This document shows, piece by piece, positions 44,653 through 53,626 of a stretch of DNA of 64,000 bases. The notes under the pieces are model-generated. The model did no database searches. It saw nothing but the letters and a program-made list of their open reading frames with translations, and was not told where the DNA came from. This DNA is from Bacteroidales bacterium (GTDB taxonomy: Bacteria > Bacteroidota > Bacteroidia > Bacteroidales > UBA1402), in assembly GCA_017464285.1 (NCBI GenBank), contig JAFUDT010000007.1:24995-88994 (forward strand), in the 5' to 3' direction. Made by a program: the position numbers and the translations under genes. Numbering within the stretch: the first letter of the stretch is position 1; every line of letters starts with the position of its first letter.

Positions 44653-45414
44653 ATGAAACCTCTTTTCCTGATTTCCAACGACGACGGTGTCCACGCCAAA
44701 GGGCTCTATGCCCTGATTGACCTGCTGCGCCAACACGGAGATATTGCCGCCGTGGTACCCGATCATGAGCGTTCGGGTATGTCCACGGCTTTTACCATGA
44801 CCCATCCGCTTACCTACAGACTGCACCGGGAAGAACCGGGGCTAAGTATCTGGGAATGTAACGGAACGCCGGCCGACTGTGTCAAGATGGCCCTGAAACT
44901 GATACTCAAGGAACGCCGGCCTGACTTTGTCTTTTCGGGCATCAACCACGGCTATAACGGCTCGGTGTCCATTCATTACTCCGGCACGCTGGGCGTGGCT
45001 CAGGAAGGATGCATGTCGGGACTGCCCTCGGTGGCTTTCTCGCTCGACAACTACGATCCGGAGGCCGACTTCAGCCTGGCCCTGCCCTACGTGGAAAAGA
45101 TTGCACTGAACGTCATCCGGCACGGACTGCCGCCCTATGTCAGCCTAAATGTCAATTTGCCGGCAGGCCGACCCGCCGGGATGCGTATCTGCCGACAGGG
45201 GGCAGGCCGTTTCGAGGCCGATTTCAGTCCCTGCCCGCATCCCAAGCGGGACAACCTGTATTGGCAGTTCGGTCATTTCGTCAATCTGGAGCCGGAAGAC
45301 TCCCAGGACGACGACCTCAGAGCCAGAGCCGACGGTTATGTCTCCGTCGTGCCTCAACAGATAGATGCCACCGCCTACGCGGCGATGGATATGTTAAGAA
45401 ACTGGGAATGGTAA
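44653..45414 (+). CDS. surE: 5'/3'-nucleotidase SurE
   Basis: A 253-residue phosphatase with the family's metal-binding start LISNDDGVHAKGLYAL and the conserved VVPDHERSGMSTAFTM and NGTPADCVKMAL blocks. It dephosphorylates nucleoside monophosphates and is a stress-survival protein in many bacteria. The length fits the family (about 250). One base separates it from lpxB. Confidence 0.95.
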   Translation: MKPLFLISNDDGVHAKGLYALIDLLRQHGDIAAVVPDHERSGMSTAFTMTHPLTYRLHREEPGLSIWECNGTPADCVKMALKLILKERRPDFVFSGINHGYNGSVSIHYSGTLGVAQEGCMSGLPSVAFSLDNYDPEADFSLALPYVEKIALNVIRHGLPPYVSLNVNLPAGRPAGMRICRQGAGRFEADFSPCPHPKRDNLYWQFGHFVNLEPEDSQDDDLRARADGYVSVVPQQIDATAYAAMDMLRNWEW

Positions 45415-45415
45415 A

Positions 45416-46588
45416 ATGAAATACTATCTGATAGCCGGTGAGGCTTCCGGCGATTTGCATGCTTCCAATTTGATGAAAGCCCTTCAGGAGAGGGATCCGG
45501 AGGCTTCTTTCCGATTTTTCGGCGGTGACAAGATGGCGGCCGTGGCCGGCCCGCCCGTCAGGCACTATCGCGAAATGGCCTATATGGGCTTCCTTCAGGT
45601 CATTCTTCATGCCCGTACCCTGCTGCGCAACATCAGGCTGTGTAAGCGGGACATCGCCGCCTGGCAGCCCGATCTGCTCATTTTGGTGGATTACGCCGGC
45701 TTCAATCTCAAGATAGCCGCCCATGTCAAAAAACATCAGCCCGGACTTCCGGTCTTCTATTACATCTCACCTAAGATCTGGGCTTGGAAAAGCCGCCGCA
45801 TCCGTCGTTTCAAACGCGATGTGGACCGTCTTTTCATCATCTTCCCATTTGAGAAGGAATGGTTTGCGCAAAGACATTATCCGGCCGACTATGTGGGCAA
45901 CCCTTCGATGGACAGTGTCAGCGCCTTCCTCTCCCATCGCCCTGACAAAGACAGCTGGTGCCGTCAATGGGGACTGGATCCCGCAAGACCCATATTAGCC
46001 ATTTTGGCCGGCAGCCGGCGTCAGGAAGTCAGACAGAACCTGCCGGCCATGCTGCAAACGGCATCCCGGCTGCAGGACCGCCTGCAGGTGGTCGTTGCAG
46101 GTGCACCCGGCCTAAAGCCGGAAGACTACCGTCATTGGCTGAAGGACTATCCTTTCCCGCTGGTATTCGACCAGACCTATGCCTTGCTTTCCGTAGCCCA
46201 TGCTGCGATGGTCGTTTCAGGTACCGCAACGCTGGAAACAGCGCTGTTTGAAGTGCCACAGGTGGTCTGCTACCGCATGGTGCGTCAAAAGTGGCTGGTC
46301 TCACTGGCACGCAAGACATTCATCCACACTCCCTACATTTCGCTGGTCAATCTGGTGGCCGGCCACCAGGCCGTCAGGGAGCTGATCGCCTTCCGACAGG
46401 AAGAATTGGACACCGCCGTAGAGGAGATACTCGACGGTCCGGTCAGGGAAAAGATGCTGGCCGACTACCGCGAGATTATCCGCCAGATGGGAGCGCCCGG
46501 AGCGGCCCGTCATGCGGCCTGGCTGATGGCCCGTTACATAGGGCTGCCCCCCGAACAGGACAAACGACAAAACAACGATATACTATGA
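45416..46588 (+). CDS. lpxB: Lipid-A-disaccharide synthase
   Basis: A 390-residue glycosyltransferase that joins UDP-2,3-diacylglucosamine and lipid X to make the lipid A disaccharide, a Gram-negative hallmark. Family blocks are clear: YYLIAGEASGDLHASNLM, YYISPKIWAWKSRRI and LPGSR-equivalent ILAGSRRQEVRQNLP, then VVSGTATLETALF near the C-terminus. Its stop overlaps the next ATG (ATGA at 46585-46588). Confidence 0.95.
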   Translation: MKYYLIAGEASGDLHASNLMKALQERDPEASFRFFGGDKMAAVAGPPVRHYREMAYMGFLQVILHARTLLRNIRLCKRDIAAWQPDLLILVDYAGFNLKIAAHVKKHQPGLPVFYYISPKIWAWKSRRIRRFKRDVDRLFIIFPFEKEWFAQRHYPADYVGNPSMDSVSAFLSHRPDKDSWCRQWGLDPARPILAILAGSRRQEVRQNLPAMLQTASRLQDRLQVVVAGAPGLKPEDYRHWLKDYPFPLVFDQTYALLSVAHAAMVVSGTATLETALFEVPQVVCYRMVRQKWLVSLARKTFIHTPYISLVNLVAGHQAVRELIAFRQEELDTAVEEILDGPVREKMLADYREIIRQMGAPGAARHAAWLMARYIGLPPEQDKRQNNDIL

Positions 46589-47886
46589 CTCCTACCATCG
46601 CCGATGAACTGACGGGCCTGCTCAATGCCTCGCCCGTCAATTTCCTGGCCGCCGAATATGTTGAGAACCGGCTGGCGGAACAAGGTTTCCAAAAACTGGA
46701 CCTTTCTCTTCCCTTGCCAAGGCTGCAGGCCGGACAGGGATATTTTGCCTGCAAAAACCACACGGCCGTCATGGCCTTCCGAATGGGCACCCAAGAACCG
46801 GCCCAGGCCGGATTCAAACTGATCTGCGCCCACAGCGATTCGCCCGGTTTTCGCATCAAACCCTCCTCTGGCATCTGCTGTGAGGGCGGGCTGCTCAAGC
46901 TCAATACCGAAGTTTATGGCGGGCCCATCCTGTACACCTGGTTCGACAGGCCCCTCTCGCTGGCCGGACGCGTCCTGCTCAGAGGAGAGCACCCCCTGCG
47001 TCCGCAAACCCGGCGCCTGCACATCCGCCGGCCTTTGCTCGTCATTCCTCACCTGGCCATCCACTTCAACCGTCAGGTCAACGAAGGCAATCCGCTGAGC
47101 AAGCAGCGCGACATGCTGCCCGTCATCGGTTTTATCAACGACAAACTGGAAAAAGACCAGGCACTGATCCGCCTGATTGCCTCTGAGCTGAAAGTAGCCC
47201 AGGAGGATATCCTGGATTTCGACCTGTCGCTCTACGACACTCAGGAAGCCTGTCTGTTTGGTCTGAACAACGAATTCATCTCCTCGGGGCGGCTGGACGA
47301 TCTGGCCATGGTCCATGCCGGGCTGCATGCCTTGCTGGCCAGCCGTCCGACAGCCATGACCCAGGTGCTGGCCATCTTCGACAACGAGGAAACCGGCAGC
47401 GGCACCAAACAGGGAGCCGCCTCGCCCATCCTCAGACAACTGCTCGAAAGGATCGCTGTCTGTCAGGAACAGACAGAAGGAGCCCTGTCGCGGGCTGTAG
47501 AACGGTCGTTCATGATTTCGGCCGACATGGCGCATGCCCTGCATCCCAACTACCCCGACAAGCACGACCCGACCAACCACCCCCTGATGGGCGGCGGCCC
47601 GGTCATTAAGATAAACGCCAACCAGAAATACGTGACCGACGGCGATTCAGCAGCCGTTTTTGCCGAAATCTGCCGCCAGGCCGGAGTCCCCTGTCAATAC
47701 TTTGTCAACCATTCCGACATGGCCGGCGGCTCGACCCTGGGCAATATCCTGACCACACAACTGCCCATGCGGGGGGTGGATATGGGCAATCCAATGTGGG
47801 CCATGCACTCGGTCAGGGAGACAGCCTCGGTAGCCGATCAGGAGTTCACCTGCCGGGCATTCGAGACTTTCTATAATCTGGATTAG
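46585..47886 (+). CDS. M18 family aminopeptidase
   Basis: A 433-residue zinc aminopeptidase of the PepC/ApeB type. Metal-binding CAHSDSPGFRIKP (His83, Asp85), FDNEETGSGTKQGA and SADMAHALHPNYPDKHDP are intact. It removes N-terminal residues from peptides in the cytoplasm. The ATG overlaps the lpxB stop by 4 bases, indicating coupling, and its own stop overlaps that of the convergent thioesterase gene by 4 bases. Confidence 0.93.
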   Translation: MTPTIADELTGLLNASPVNFLAAEYVENRLAEQGFQKLDLSLPLPRLQAGQGYFACKNHTAVMAFRMGTQEPAQAGFKLICAHSDSPGFRIKPSSGICCEGGLLKLNTEVYGGPILYTWFDRPLSLAGRVLLRGEHPLRPQTRRLHIRRPLLVIPHLAIHFNRQVNEGNPLSKQRDMLPVIGFINDKLEKDQALIRLIASELKVAQEDILDFDLSLYDTQEACLFGLNNEFISSGRLDDLAMVHAGLHALLASRPTAMTQVLAIFDNEETGSGTKQGAASPILRQLLERIAVCQEQTEGALSRAVERSFMISADMAHALHPNYPDKHDPTNHPLMGGGPVIKINANQKYVTDGDSAAVFAEICRQAGVPCQYFVNHSDMAGGSTLGNILTTQLPMRGVDMGNPMWAMHSVRETASVADQEFTCRAFETFYNLD

Positions 47887-48647
47887 AATCTGAACTCGGC
47901 GCAAAAGACGGATTTCCCCTCACAGACACCTTCAATGGTGTAGATCAGGGCATCGGCAGTCGGGTGAACAGCTTTGTACAGGACTACGTCATCTCCGGCA
48001 CGGGTTTCACGGTTGAAGTTGATCTTCACTTCCCTGACCGGGCGTCGGGAACTGACCTCATAGTCGATGCAGTCCATTCCCCATACGATATAGCGGGCGT
48101 TGTTGGTATGGCCCACAATATCGATGTCCGAATAGCCGATCTTATGAGTCTTCACCTCTTCGTGTGGCAGATCCTGGGGCATAGTCACCTTGCCGCAAGG
48201 TTCGACGATAGCATCGCCATCCCCACGCGTGCTCAAGGGAAGCAAGTGGGCCATTTCGTCACTGCGCACCAGACGGCGGGTGGAAGTATTGATAATCAGC
48301 CAGGAGCTGGTTCCACTCACCAAAGGGTTTCCCTGTCGGTCCTGTAGCAGAAAGTCACGCAGGAAAAACAGTCCGCTCTGTCCTTTGTGCCAGGTTTCCA
48401 GCAAGAGTTCTTCCCGCCACAGAGGCGGTTTGAGGAACTTGAAATCAAGACGGGAGATGACCCAGGCCGTCTGCAGTTTCATCAGATCTTCGTAGCCGAA
48501 ACCCATCTCGTTGGCAGCCAGGTAGGCAATTTCCTGGGCCAGGTCCATAAAAGCAGCCGGTTTGAGACGGAAATGACTGTCAGTCTGATAGCATGGCAGT
48601 TTGATTTGCTGAAAAAAATGATTGTCTTTGATGTAACGTGTTTCCAT
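47883..48647 (-). CDS. Acyl-ACP thioesterase (hotdog fold), paralogue 2
   Basis: A 254-residue double-hotdog thioesterase with CYQTDSHFRLKPAAFMDLAQE at the first strand and YSDIDIVGHTNNARYIVWG in the second hotdog. It is diverged from the copy at 34341-35048. It is the last gene of a leftward set that also encodes an acyltransferase and a CDP-alcohol phosphotransferase, so it probably supplies free fatty acid or acyl groups for the same lipid. Confidence 0.87.
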   Translation of the reverse strand: METRYIKDNHFFQQIKLPCYQTDSHFRLKPAAFMDLAQEIAYLAANEMGFGYEDLMKLQTAWVISRLDFKFLKPPLWREELLLETWHKGQSGLFFLRDFLLQDRQGNPLVSGTSSWLIINTSTRRLVRSDEMAHLLPLSTRGDGDAIVEPCGKVTMPQDLPHEEVKTHKIGYSDIDIVGHTNNARYIVWGMDCIDYEVSSRRPVREVKINFNRETRAGDDVVLYKAVHPTADALIYTIEGVCEGKSVFCAEFRF

Positions 48648-48697
48648 GAGCCCTTACGTTAATTACATTTGAGAGAAATTTCCCAAGAGTCATCCTC

Positions 48698-49573
48698 TCA
48701 GACGGTCGGCACAAAAGAGGAAAAGAAGTCATCCTTGTTGACGAAATCGTCAGGCAACGGCATATCATAGACCGATCGACGCAACAATGTCTTGAGTTCT
48801 CCGATTGAGGCACATTGTTGCTGTTCCTCGACCGAAATGGTCTCTCCTATAGCCAGACGCAGCCTTTTACCCTGCTTGTTGAACATCTCGGCCGGCAGCC
48901 TGGCCACCCGGATGCGCCAGTCGATAAGACCAAGAAGATAATAAAACATGGAATTACGGTCGAAAAAACGCACCGGGACCACCGGCACCCTGACCTTGCG
49001 TATGAGTTTGATGACATCATCCTGCCAGTCCCGGTCTCGAATACAGCGGTCCTTGAGCGAGAGATCGGAGACGGCGCCTGAGGGGAAAAAACCGACAGGA
49101 TGCCCTGCGCCGACATGGGACAGCACACTCTTGATGCCTGCCAGACTCTCACTCGTAGGGGATTTCTTGACATTGCCCTGCGGAATGACCGTGATAAAGG
49201 AGGGCATCAGCGGATAGATACGGGTCAGTATCTTGTTGACCATGATTTTGTAGTCGCTGCGCAGATGGCCGAAAATATCGGCCAGCAGGATGCCGTCCAT
49301 ATGTCCGTAGGCATGGTTGCTGACAGTAATGAAAGGGCCCTGGGGGAGGGTTTGGAGCCTATGGGAATTACCGATCTGATAAATCCCGCCGAAATCCCGG
49401 AGTATGTTATGGGCGAAATCGGGCCCCTGGGAAAAACTATTGCGATCGGTCGTATCGCAGACCTTGTCTACGGCCAGCATTTTCATCAGAGCCCGGGCCA
49501 GTGCATGCCCGCCCTTCCCCCGGAAAATAGGGGCCAGCTGTTCCAGTTCCTGTAAGCTGATAACTGACGGCAT
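48698..49573 (-). CDS. PlsC-like lysophospholipid acyltransferase
   Basis: 291 residues. The acyltransferase HX4D motif is NHAYGHMD (in FITVSNHAYGHMDGILL), followed by GFFPSGAVSDL as block III. It should transfer an acyl chain to a lyso-lipid at the inner membrane. It ends 50 bases before the thioesterase gene and begins 3 bases after gtrA-like, fitting a common operon. It differs from GlsA (43 kb) in the motif residues. Confidence 0.85.
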   Translation of the reverse strand: MPSVISLQELEQLAPIFRGKGGHALARALMKMLAVDKVCDTTDRNSFSQGPDFAHNILRDFGGIYQIGNSHRLQTLPQGPFITVSNHAYGHMDGILLADIFGHLRSDYKIMVNKILTRIYPLMPSFITVIPQGNVKKSPTSESLAGIKSVLSHVGAGHPVGFFPSGAVSDLSLKDRCIRDRDWQDDVIKLIRKVRVPVVPVRFFDRNSMFYYLLGLIDWRIRVARLPAEMFNKQGKRLRLAIGETISVEEQQQCASIGELKTLLRRSVYDMPLPDDFVNKDDFFSSFVPTV

Positions 49574-49576
49574 AAT

Positions 49577-50020
49577 TTATTCTTTGCTTTTGTTTCTACG
49601 GAAAACGACCCGTTCGTTCATCAGGAAATTGAAAAAACCGCTCAGGCAGATAGCCAGCAGATTACATAAGATGACATCCCACTTGAACAGATGCTGGATG
49701 AGCAGCAGGAATCCCATTTTCAAGACAAATACTCCCGTACACGAGAGGTTATAACCCAGAAAATGACGGACAAACGAACGGAAATTCTGTATGCTGAGCC
49801 GGTCGTTCCAGATAAAGAAATAGGCAATCGTGAAATTGACTAGCACAGCCGCCTCGAAAGAAATGGCCGGCGAGACAATGTTGACTCCGACATAATTTCC
49901 GCTGAAGACATAGTCCGAGCACAGCCATAATACCAGCGTGTCAACGCCGGTACCCAAGAGGCTCGAGCTGGAAAATTTAATCAGCTTGACCAGCATCCGG
50001 AGCCAAGAGCCCTTATTCAT
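49577..50020 (-). CDS. GtrA-family membrane protein
   Basis: A 147-residue protein with four predicted membrane helices (KFSSSSLLGTGVDTLVLWL is the first, with the usual GtrA start). GtrA proteins are small flippase-like or lipid-linked-sugar transporters. Its overlap of 8 bases with the CDP-alcohol phosphotransferase gene and its neighbours suggest it moves the lipid made by this operon. That role is inference. Confidence 0.85.
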   Translation of the reverse strand: MNKGSWLRMLVKLIKFSSSSLLGTGVDTLVLWLCSDYVFSGNYVGVNIVSPAISFEAAVLVNFTIAYFFIWNDRLSIQNFRSFVRHFLGYNLSCTGVFVLKMGFLLLIQHLFKWDVILCNLLAICLSGFFNFLMNERVVFRRNKSKE

Positions 50021-50717
50021 GACGTTCCGGCAGAGGATCTTTTTGGGCGTATGAACGCATGTCCTTGATGATGGTCACCACATAGATAACCGACAAGACG
50101 GCCAGCACCGCCAAGGCAAAATAGTCGAGCATGCCCACAGTGACAGTCATACCGCGGAAAACCAGTTCCCGACTATAGGCAGTGATAGGCTTGACATACA
50201 TGATCAGTGTATTGGCAACTATCATCAGCAGACGAAACTCTGTCGGTCCCAGACTGAAATAGGTCAGACGGAACTCACCCTTCAGGTGGGTGTTGGTCGT
50301 CACGTTGAGCGTGAGCATGATATAGAGCAGCAGACAGAGTACTGCCAGGTCGAAATGAACCAGCTGGGAGAGCCCGATACCCAGGAACATGAAAATCTCA
50401 TTGACCACATCCATGGTATGATCTACATAGAAGCCGTATATCGGACGCTGCTGCTTACGCACTCTGGCCAGAGTTCCATCCAAAGAATCGCCGTACCAGT
50501 TAATCAGGAAACCCAGGGTGGAAAGCCAGAGAAATCGGATATTCAGGTCAGAAAGCATATAGCCGGCACCGATGACCATGGCGCCGAAGGTGCCGACAAA
50601 AGTCAACATGTCGGATGTCACCCAGCGAGGTTGCCTTTCGGCCAGCCAGACCAGTACTTTTTTCTCTGCGGCATTAAGCACGGAGGTCTGAATTCTCACA
50701 GTTTTAGTTTCGTCCAT
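50013..50717 (-). CDS. CDP-alcohol phosphatidyltransferase family protein
   Basis: A 234-residue integral membrane enzyme. The active-site signature is visible as D77-x2-D80-G-x2-A-R, then G95, D99 and D103 (DSLDGTLARV, then GFYVDHTMD), with nine residues between R85 and G95 instead of the usual eight. It transfers a phospho-lipid or phospho-alcohol group from a CDP-alcohol. The acceptor is unknown, and homologues make PG, PI, PE-type or sphingolipid headgroups. Confidence 0.85.
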   Translation of the reverse strand: MDETKTVRIQTSVLNAAEKKVLVWLAERQPRWVTSDMLTFVGTFGAMVIGAGYMLSDLNIRFLWLSTLGFLINWYGDSLDGTLARVRKQQRPIYGFYVDHTMDVVNEIFMFLGIGLSQLVHFDLAVLCLLLYIMLTLNVTTNTHLKGEFRLTYFSLGPTEFRLLMIVANTLIMYVKPITAYSRELVFRGMTVTVGMLDYFALAVLAVLSVIYVVTIIKDMRSYAQKDPLPERHE

Positions 50718-50719
50718 CT

Positions 50720-51844
50720 CTATACGTTTTTAATGTAAGTTCTTGCACGTTTGTTCTGTTTGTACTCAAAATAGCCCCAGAGATTCTGGACACTGACATT
50801 GTCGGCCAGTTCACGGGTGCTTTCGACAAAACGCACGCCGTTTTTCTGGATACCCTGGGCCAGCTTATCGAAGATCATTGCATTGAGGCCTTTGCTCTGA
50901 TATTCAGGAGAAATAGCGATGAGCAAGGCATCGAGCGTGTCGTTTCGGCGCAGGGCGCGCAGCACATGGACAAAACCCAGCGGGAACAGACGGCCGCCGG
51001 TTTTCTGGAGAGCCCGGGCCAACGAAGGGATGCAGATGCCGAAGGCAACCACCTCGTTCTGTTCATTGAGTACAATCGATGTAAAATCGGGATTGAGAAA
51101 GGAGAAAAACTGTTTCTTAAGGTCTTCACACTGACCCGGAGACAGCTCCGAAAAGCCGTGCAGACCGGAGTAGCAGTCGTTCATGCATTTGAAAATGCCA
51201 TCGGCATAAGGCAGGATCTCGTTACGTTTCCGAATGGGAGCTTCATGCACCTGCTGCTTTTTGGCCACAATTTCCGACAGGCGGTGATAACGTTCGGGAA
51301 TGACCTCCGGCACGGAAACCAGATACTCCACATAGTCGGTGCCCTTTTCAAAGCCGTAGGCCAGCAGGTGATTCTCGTAGTAGGGAGCATTGTATTTGCC
51401 GTAGGCTGTAGGAAGCTGGTCGTAACCCTCGACCAGGATGCCTGTCACATCAAACTCCAGGAAACCCATCGGGCCTTCGAGCTTGTCCATCCCCTTTTCG
51501 CGCGCATAGGCTGTCACCTGGTCCAACAGGGCGCGGGACACTTCCTTGTCATCGACAAAATCTATCCAGCTGAAGCGGCAGATATTCTCGCCCACCTTGG
51601 CATTGTAGCGTCGGTTGACAATGCCGGCTATACGGCCGACGACCTTTCCGCGTTCGTCAAAGGCCAGCCAGTACTTTCCTTCGCAGACTTCGAAAGCGCT
51701 GTTCTTTTTGGGATTCAGGGTATCCATATCGGCGGATACCAGCTGGGGGACATAAAATTCGTTTCCTCTATACAGTTTGTTCGGAAAATCGACGAAAGTT
51801 CTGAGTTGGGAACGGCTCGTGACTTCCTTAACGGTTACCATCAT
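50720..51844 (-). CDS. GNAT-superfamily acyltransferase, two-domain
   Basis: A 374-residue acyltransferase with two GNAT-like parts (residues about 40-165 and 215-360; FGICIPSLARALQ and ISPEYQSKGLNAMIFDKL). Such proteins occur in Bacteroidetes lipid or glycolipid loci. The ATG at 51844 is the first after the promoter region. It starts the operon that continues through the CDP-alcohol enzyme, GtrA, the acyltransferase and the thioesterase. The substrate is unknown. Confidence 0.78.
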   Translation of the reverse strand: MMVTVKEVTSRSQLRTFVDFPNKLYRGNEFYVPQLVSADMDTLNPKKNSAFEVCEGKYWLAFDERGKVVGRIAGIVNRRYNAKVGENICRFSWIDFVDDKEVSRALLDQVTAYAREKGMDKLEGPMGFLEFDVTGILVEGYDQLPTAYGKYNAPYYENHLLAYGFEKGTDYVEYLVSVPEVIPERYHRLSEIVAKKQQVHEAPIRKRNEILPYADGIFKCMNDCYSGLHGFSELSPGQCEDLKKQFFSFLNPDFTSIVLNEQNEVVAFGICIPSLARALQKTGGRLFPLGFVHVLRALRRNDTLDALLIAISPEYQSKGLNAMIFDKLAQGIQKNGVRFVESTRELADNVSVQNLWGYFEYKQNKRARTYIKNV

Positions 51845-51886
51845 AACATTAGCTGTTTGAAAGTTCCAGTTATCTCGAATTAGCGG

Positions 51887-51894
51887 CAAAAATA
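51887..51894 (-). promoter_or_regulatory. -7 element of the GNAT/CDP-alcohol operon
   Basis: Minus-strand TATTTTTG, 42 bases before the ATG at 51844. A TTTG (51912-51915) is upstream but with only a 17-base spacer. Confidence 0.5.
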
Positions 51895-51953
51895 GAGAAA
51901 ACATCGGTAATCAAAAAATTTAACCGAACATTTTTATTCTGCCCGTCTTTTAC

Positions 51954-51961
51954 TACCTTTG
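51954..51961 (+). promoter_or_regulatory. -7 element of the parAB operon
   Basis: TACCTTTG matching TAnnTTTG, 19 bases before the parA ATG. A T-rich stretch (TTTT) occupies the -33 position. Confidence 0.55.
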
Positions 51962-51980
51962 CCACCTATTAATTGCATCT

Positions 51981-52745
51981 ATGGGAAAAATTATCGCTAT
52001 TGCCAACCAAAAGGGAGGTGTGGGCAAAACCACCACCACCGTCAACCTGGCGGCCTCGCTGGCTGTACAGGAAAAAAAAGTGTTGGTCGTGGACGCTGAC
52101 CCGCAGGCGAATGCTTCCTCAGGTCTGGGGGTCGATGTCCGGGAACTGAAGACAACCATCTACGAATGCATGATAGACCAGGCCGACCCTAAAACTGCCA
52201 TCAGAAAAACCGAAATCGACTATCTGAACATTCTTCCTTCGCACATCGACCTGGTCGGAGCCGAACTGGAGATGATCCAGCTGCCCGAACGGGAGACCAT
52301 ACTGCGCAAACTGCTCAGCGAGCTCAAAGCCGACTACGACTACATCCTGATCGACTGTTCCCCCTCGCTCGGTCTTATCACTGTCAACTGCCTTACGGCT
52401 GCCGATTCGGTGCTCATTCCTGTCCAATGTGAATACTTTGCGCTGGAAGGCATCACCAAGCTGTTGAACACCATCCGCATCATCAAGGGCCATCTGAACA
52501 CCGGTCTGGAAATAGAAGGCTTTCTGCTTACCATGTACGACGGACGGCTGCGCTCGGCACGGCAGGTGGCAGACGAAGTGCGGAAGCACTTCAAAAGCCT
52601 GGTATTCAACACAATGATCCAGCGAAACGTCACCCTCTCCGTAGCTCCGAGCCACGGCGAACCGGCCCTGCTCTATGATGCCGACTCCAAAGGAGCTGTC
52701 GATCATATCCAGCTGGCACTTGAAATCATCAGAAAAAACAACTGA
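51981..52745 (+). CDS. parA: Chromosome partition ATPase ParA (Soj)
   Basis: A 254-residue deviant-Walker ATPase with [20 protein letters not shown] near the N-terminus, [15 protein letters not shown] (Walker A' region) and [12 protein letters not shown] (Walker B). With ParB it segregates the origin region. It is followed by parB after 2 bases, then DUF5683, mltD and relA/spoT, a conserved Bacteroidetes order. Confidence 0.95.
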   Translation: MGKIIAIANQKGGVGKTTTTVNLAASLAVQEKKVLVVDADPQANASSGLGVDVRELKTTIYECMIDQADPKTAIRKTEIDYLNILPSHIDLVGAELEMIQLPERETILRKLLSELKADYDYILIDCSPSLGLITVNCLTAADSVLIPVQCEYFALEGITKLLNTIRIIKGHLNTGLEIEGFLLTMYDGRLRSARQVADEVRKHFKSLVFNTMIQRNVTLSVAPSHGEPALLYDADSKGAVDHIQLALEIIRKNN

Positions 52746-52747
52746 CT

Positions 52748-53620
52748 ATGGCCAAAAGACACGATTTGGGAAGAGGACTCGATGCACTGATCAGCACAGA
52801 AAACATCCAGACGGTCGGTTCCTCCTCCATCAGCGAAATACCGCTCGACAAAATACATCCCAATCCAGATCAGCCCCGTAAGGACTTCGAGCCGGAAGCT
52901 CTGGAAGAACTGGCAGCCTCCATCCGTCAGATAGGCATCATCCAGCCCGTCACACTGCGCAAAAGGGACGACGGCAGTTACCAGATCATCTCGGGCGAGC
53001 GCCGCTACCGGGCTGCCAAGTCGGTCGGTCTGGAGAGCATTCCTGCCTACATCAAGACCGCCGAGGACGACAATGTGATGGAGATGGCACTCATAGAGAA
53101 TATCCAGCGCGAGGACCTCAATGCCATCGAAGTGGCGCTGGCCTACCAGAAACTCTCGGAAGTCTATCATCTCACCCACGAGAAGCTCAGTGAGCGCATC
53201 GGCAAGAAAAGAGCCACCATCACCAACTACCTGCGTCTGCTCAAACTGCCTGCCGAAATACAGATGGGGCTGAAAGACAAGAAAATAGACATGGGACATG
53301 CCCGGGCCCTGCTCAGTATGGGCAGTCCGACCGCCCAGCTGGAGCTCTACGAGGATATCCTTCGACACGGTTATTCCGTACGCCAGGTTGAGCAGCTTGC
53401 CTCCCGCTCCGACGACGGCAAGACCGCCAAAACAGTCCGGCAGGAGAGTCGCAGAAAGGCCACAGCCGAATATAGCGAACTCCAACAGCTGCTTAGCGAC
53501 AAATTAGGCACCAAAGTCAGACTGACGGTGGACGAAAGCGGTAAAGGCAGCATTCACATCCCATTCAAATCGGAAAAAAAGCTCGAAGAAATTCTGAGCC
53601 GCCTGGACAAAATCTTATAA
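52748..53620 (+). CDS. parB: Chromosome partition protein ParB
   Basis: A 290-residue CTPase/DNA-binding protein. The CTP-binding box SGERRYRAAKSVGL, ALIENIQREDLNAIE and the HTH segment LSERIGKKRATITNYLRLLKLP are visible. It binds parS and loads SMC. No parS-like TGTTTCACGTGAAACA was found in this window. It starts 2 bases after parA. Confidence 0.95.
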   Translation: MAKRHDLGRGLDALISTENIQTVGSSSISEIPLDKIHPNPDQPRKDFEPEALEELAASIRQIGIIQPVTLRKRDDGSYQIISGERRYRAAKSVGLESIPAYIKTAEDDNVMEMALIENIQREDLNAIEVALAYQKLSEVYHLTHEKLSERIGKKRATITNYLRLLKLPAEIQMGLKDKKIDMGHARALLSMGSPTAQLELYEDILRHGYSVRQVEQLASRSDDGKTAKTVRQESRRKATAEYSELQQLLSDKLGTKVRLTVDESGKGSIHIPFKSEKKLEEILSRLDKIL

Positions 53621-53626
53621 ACCGCC

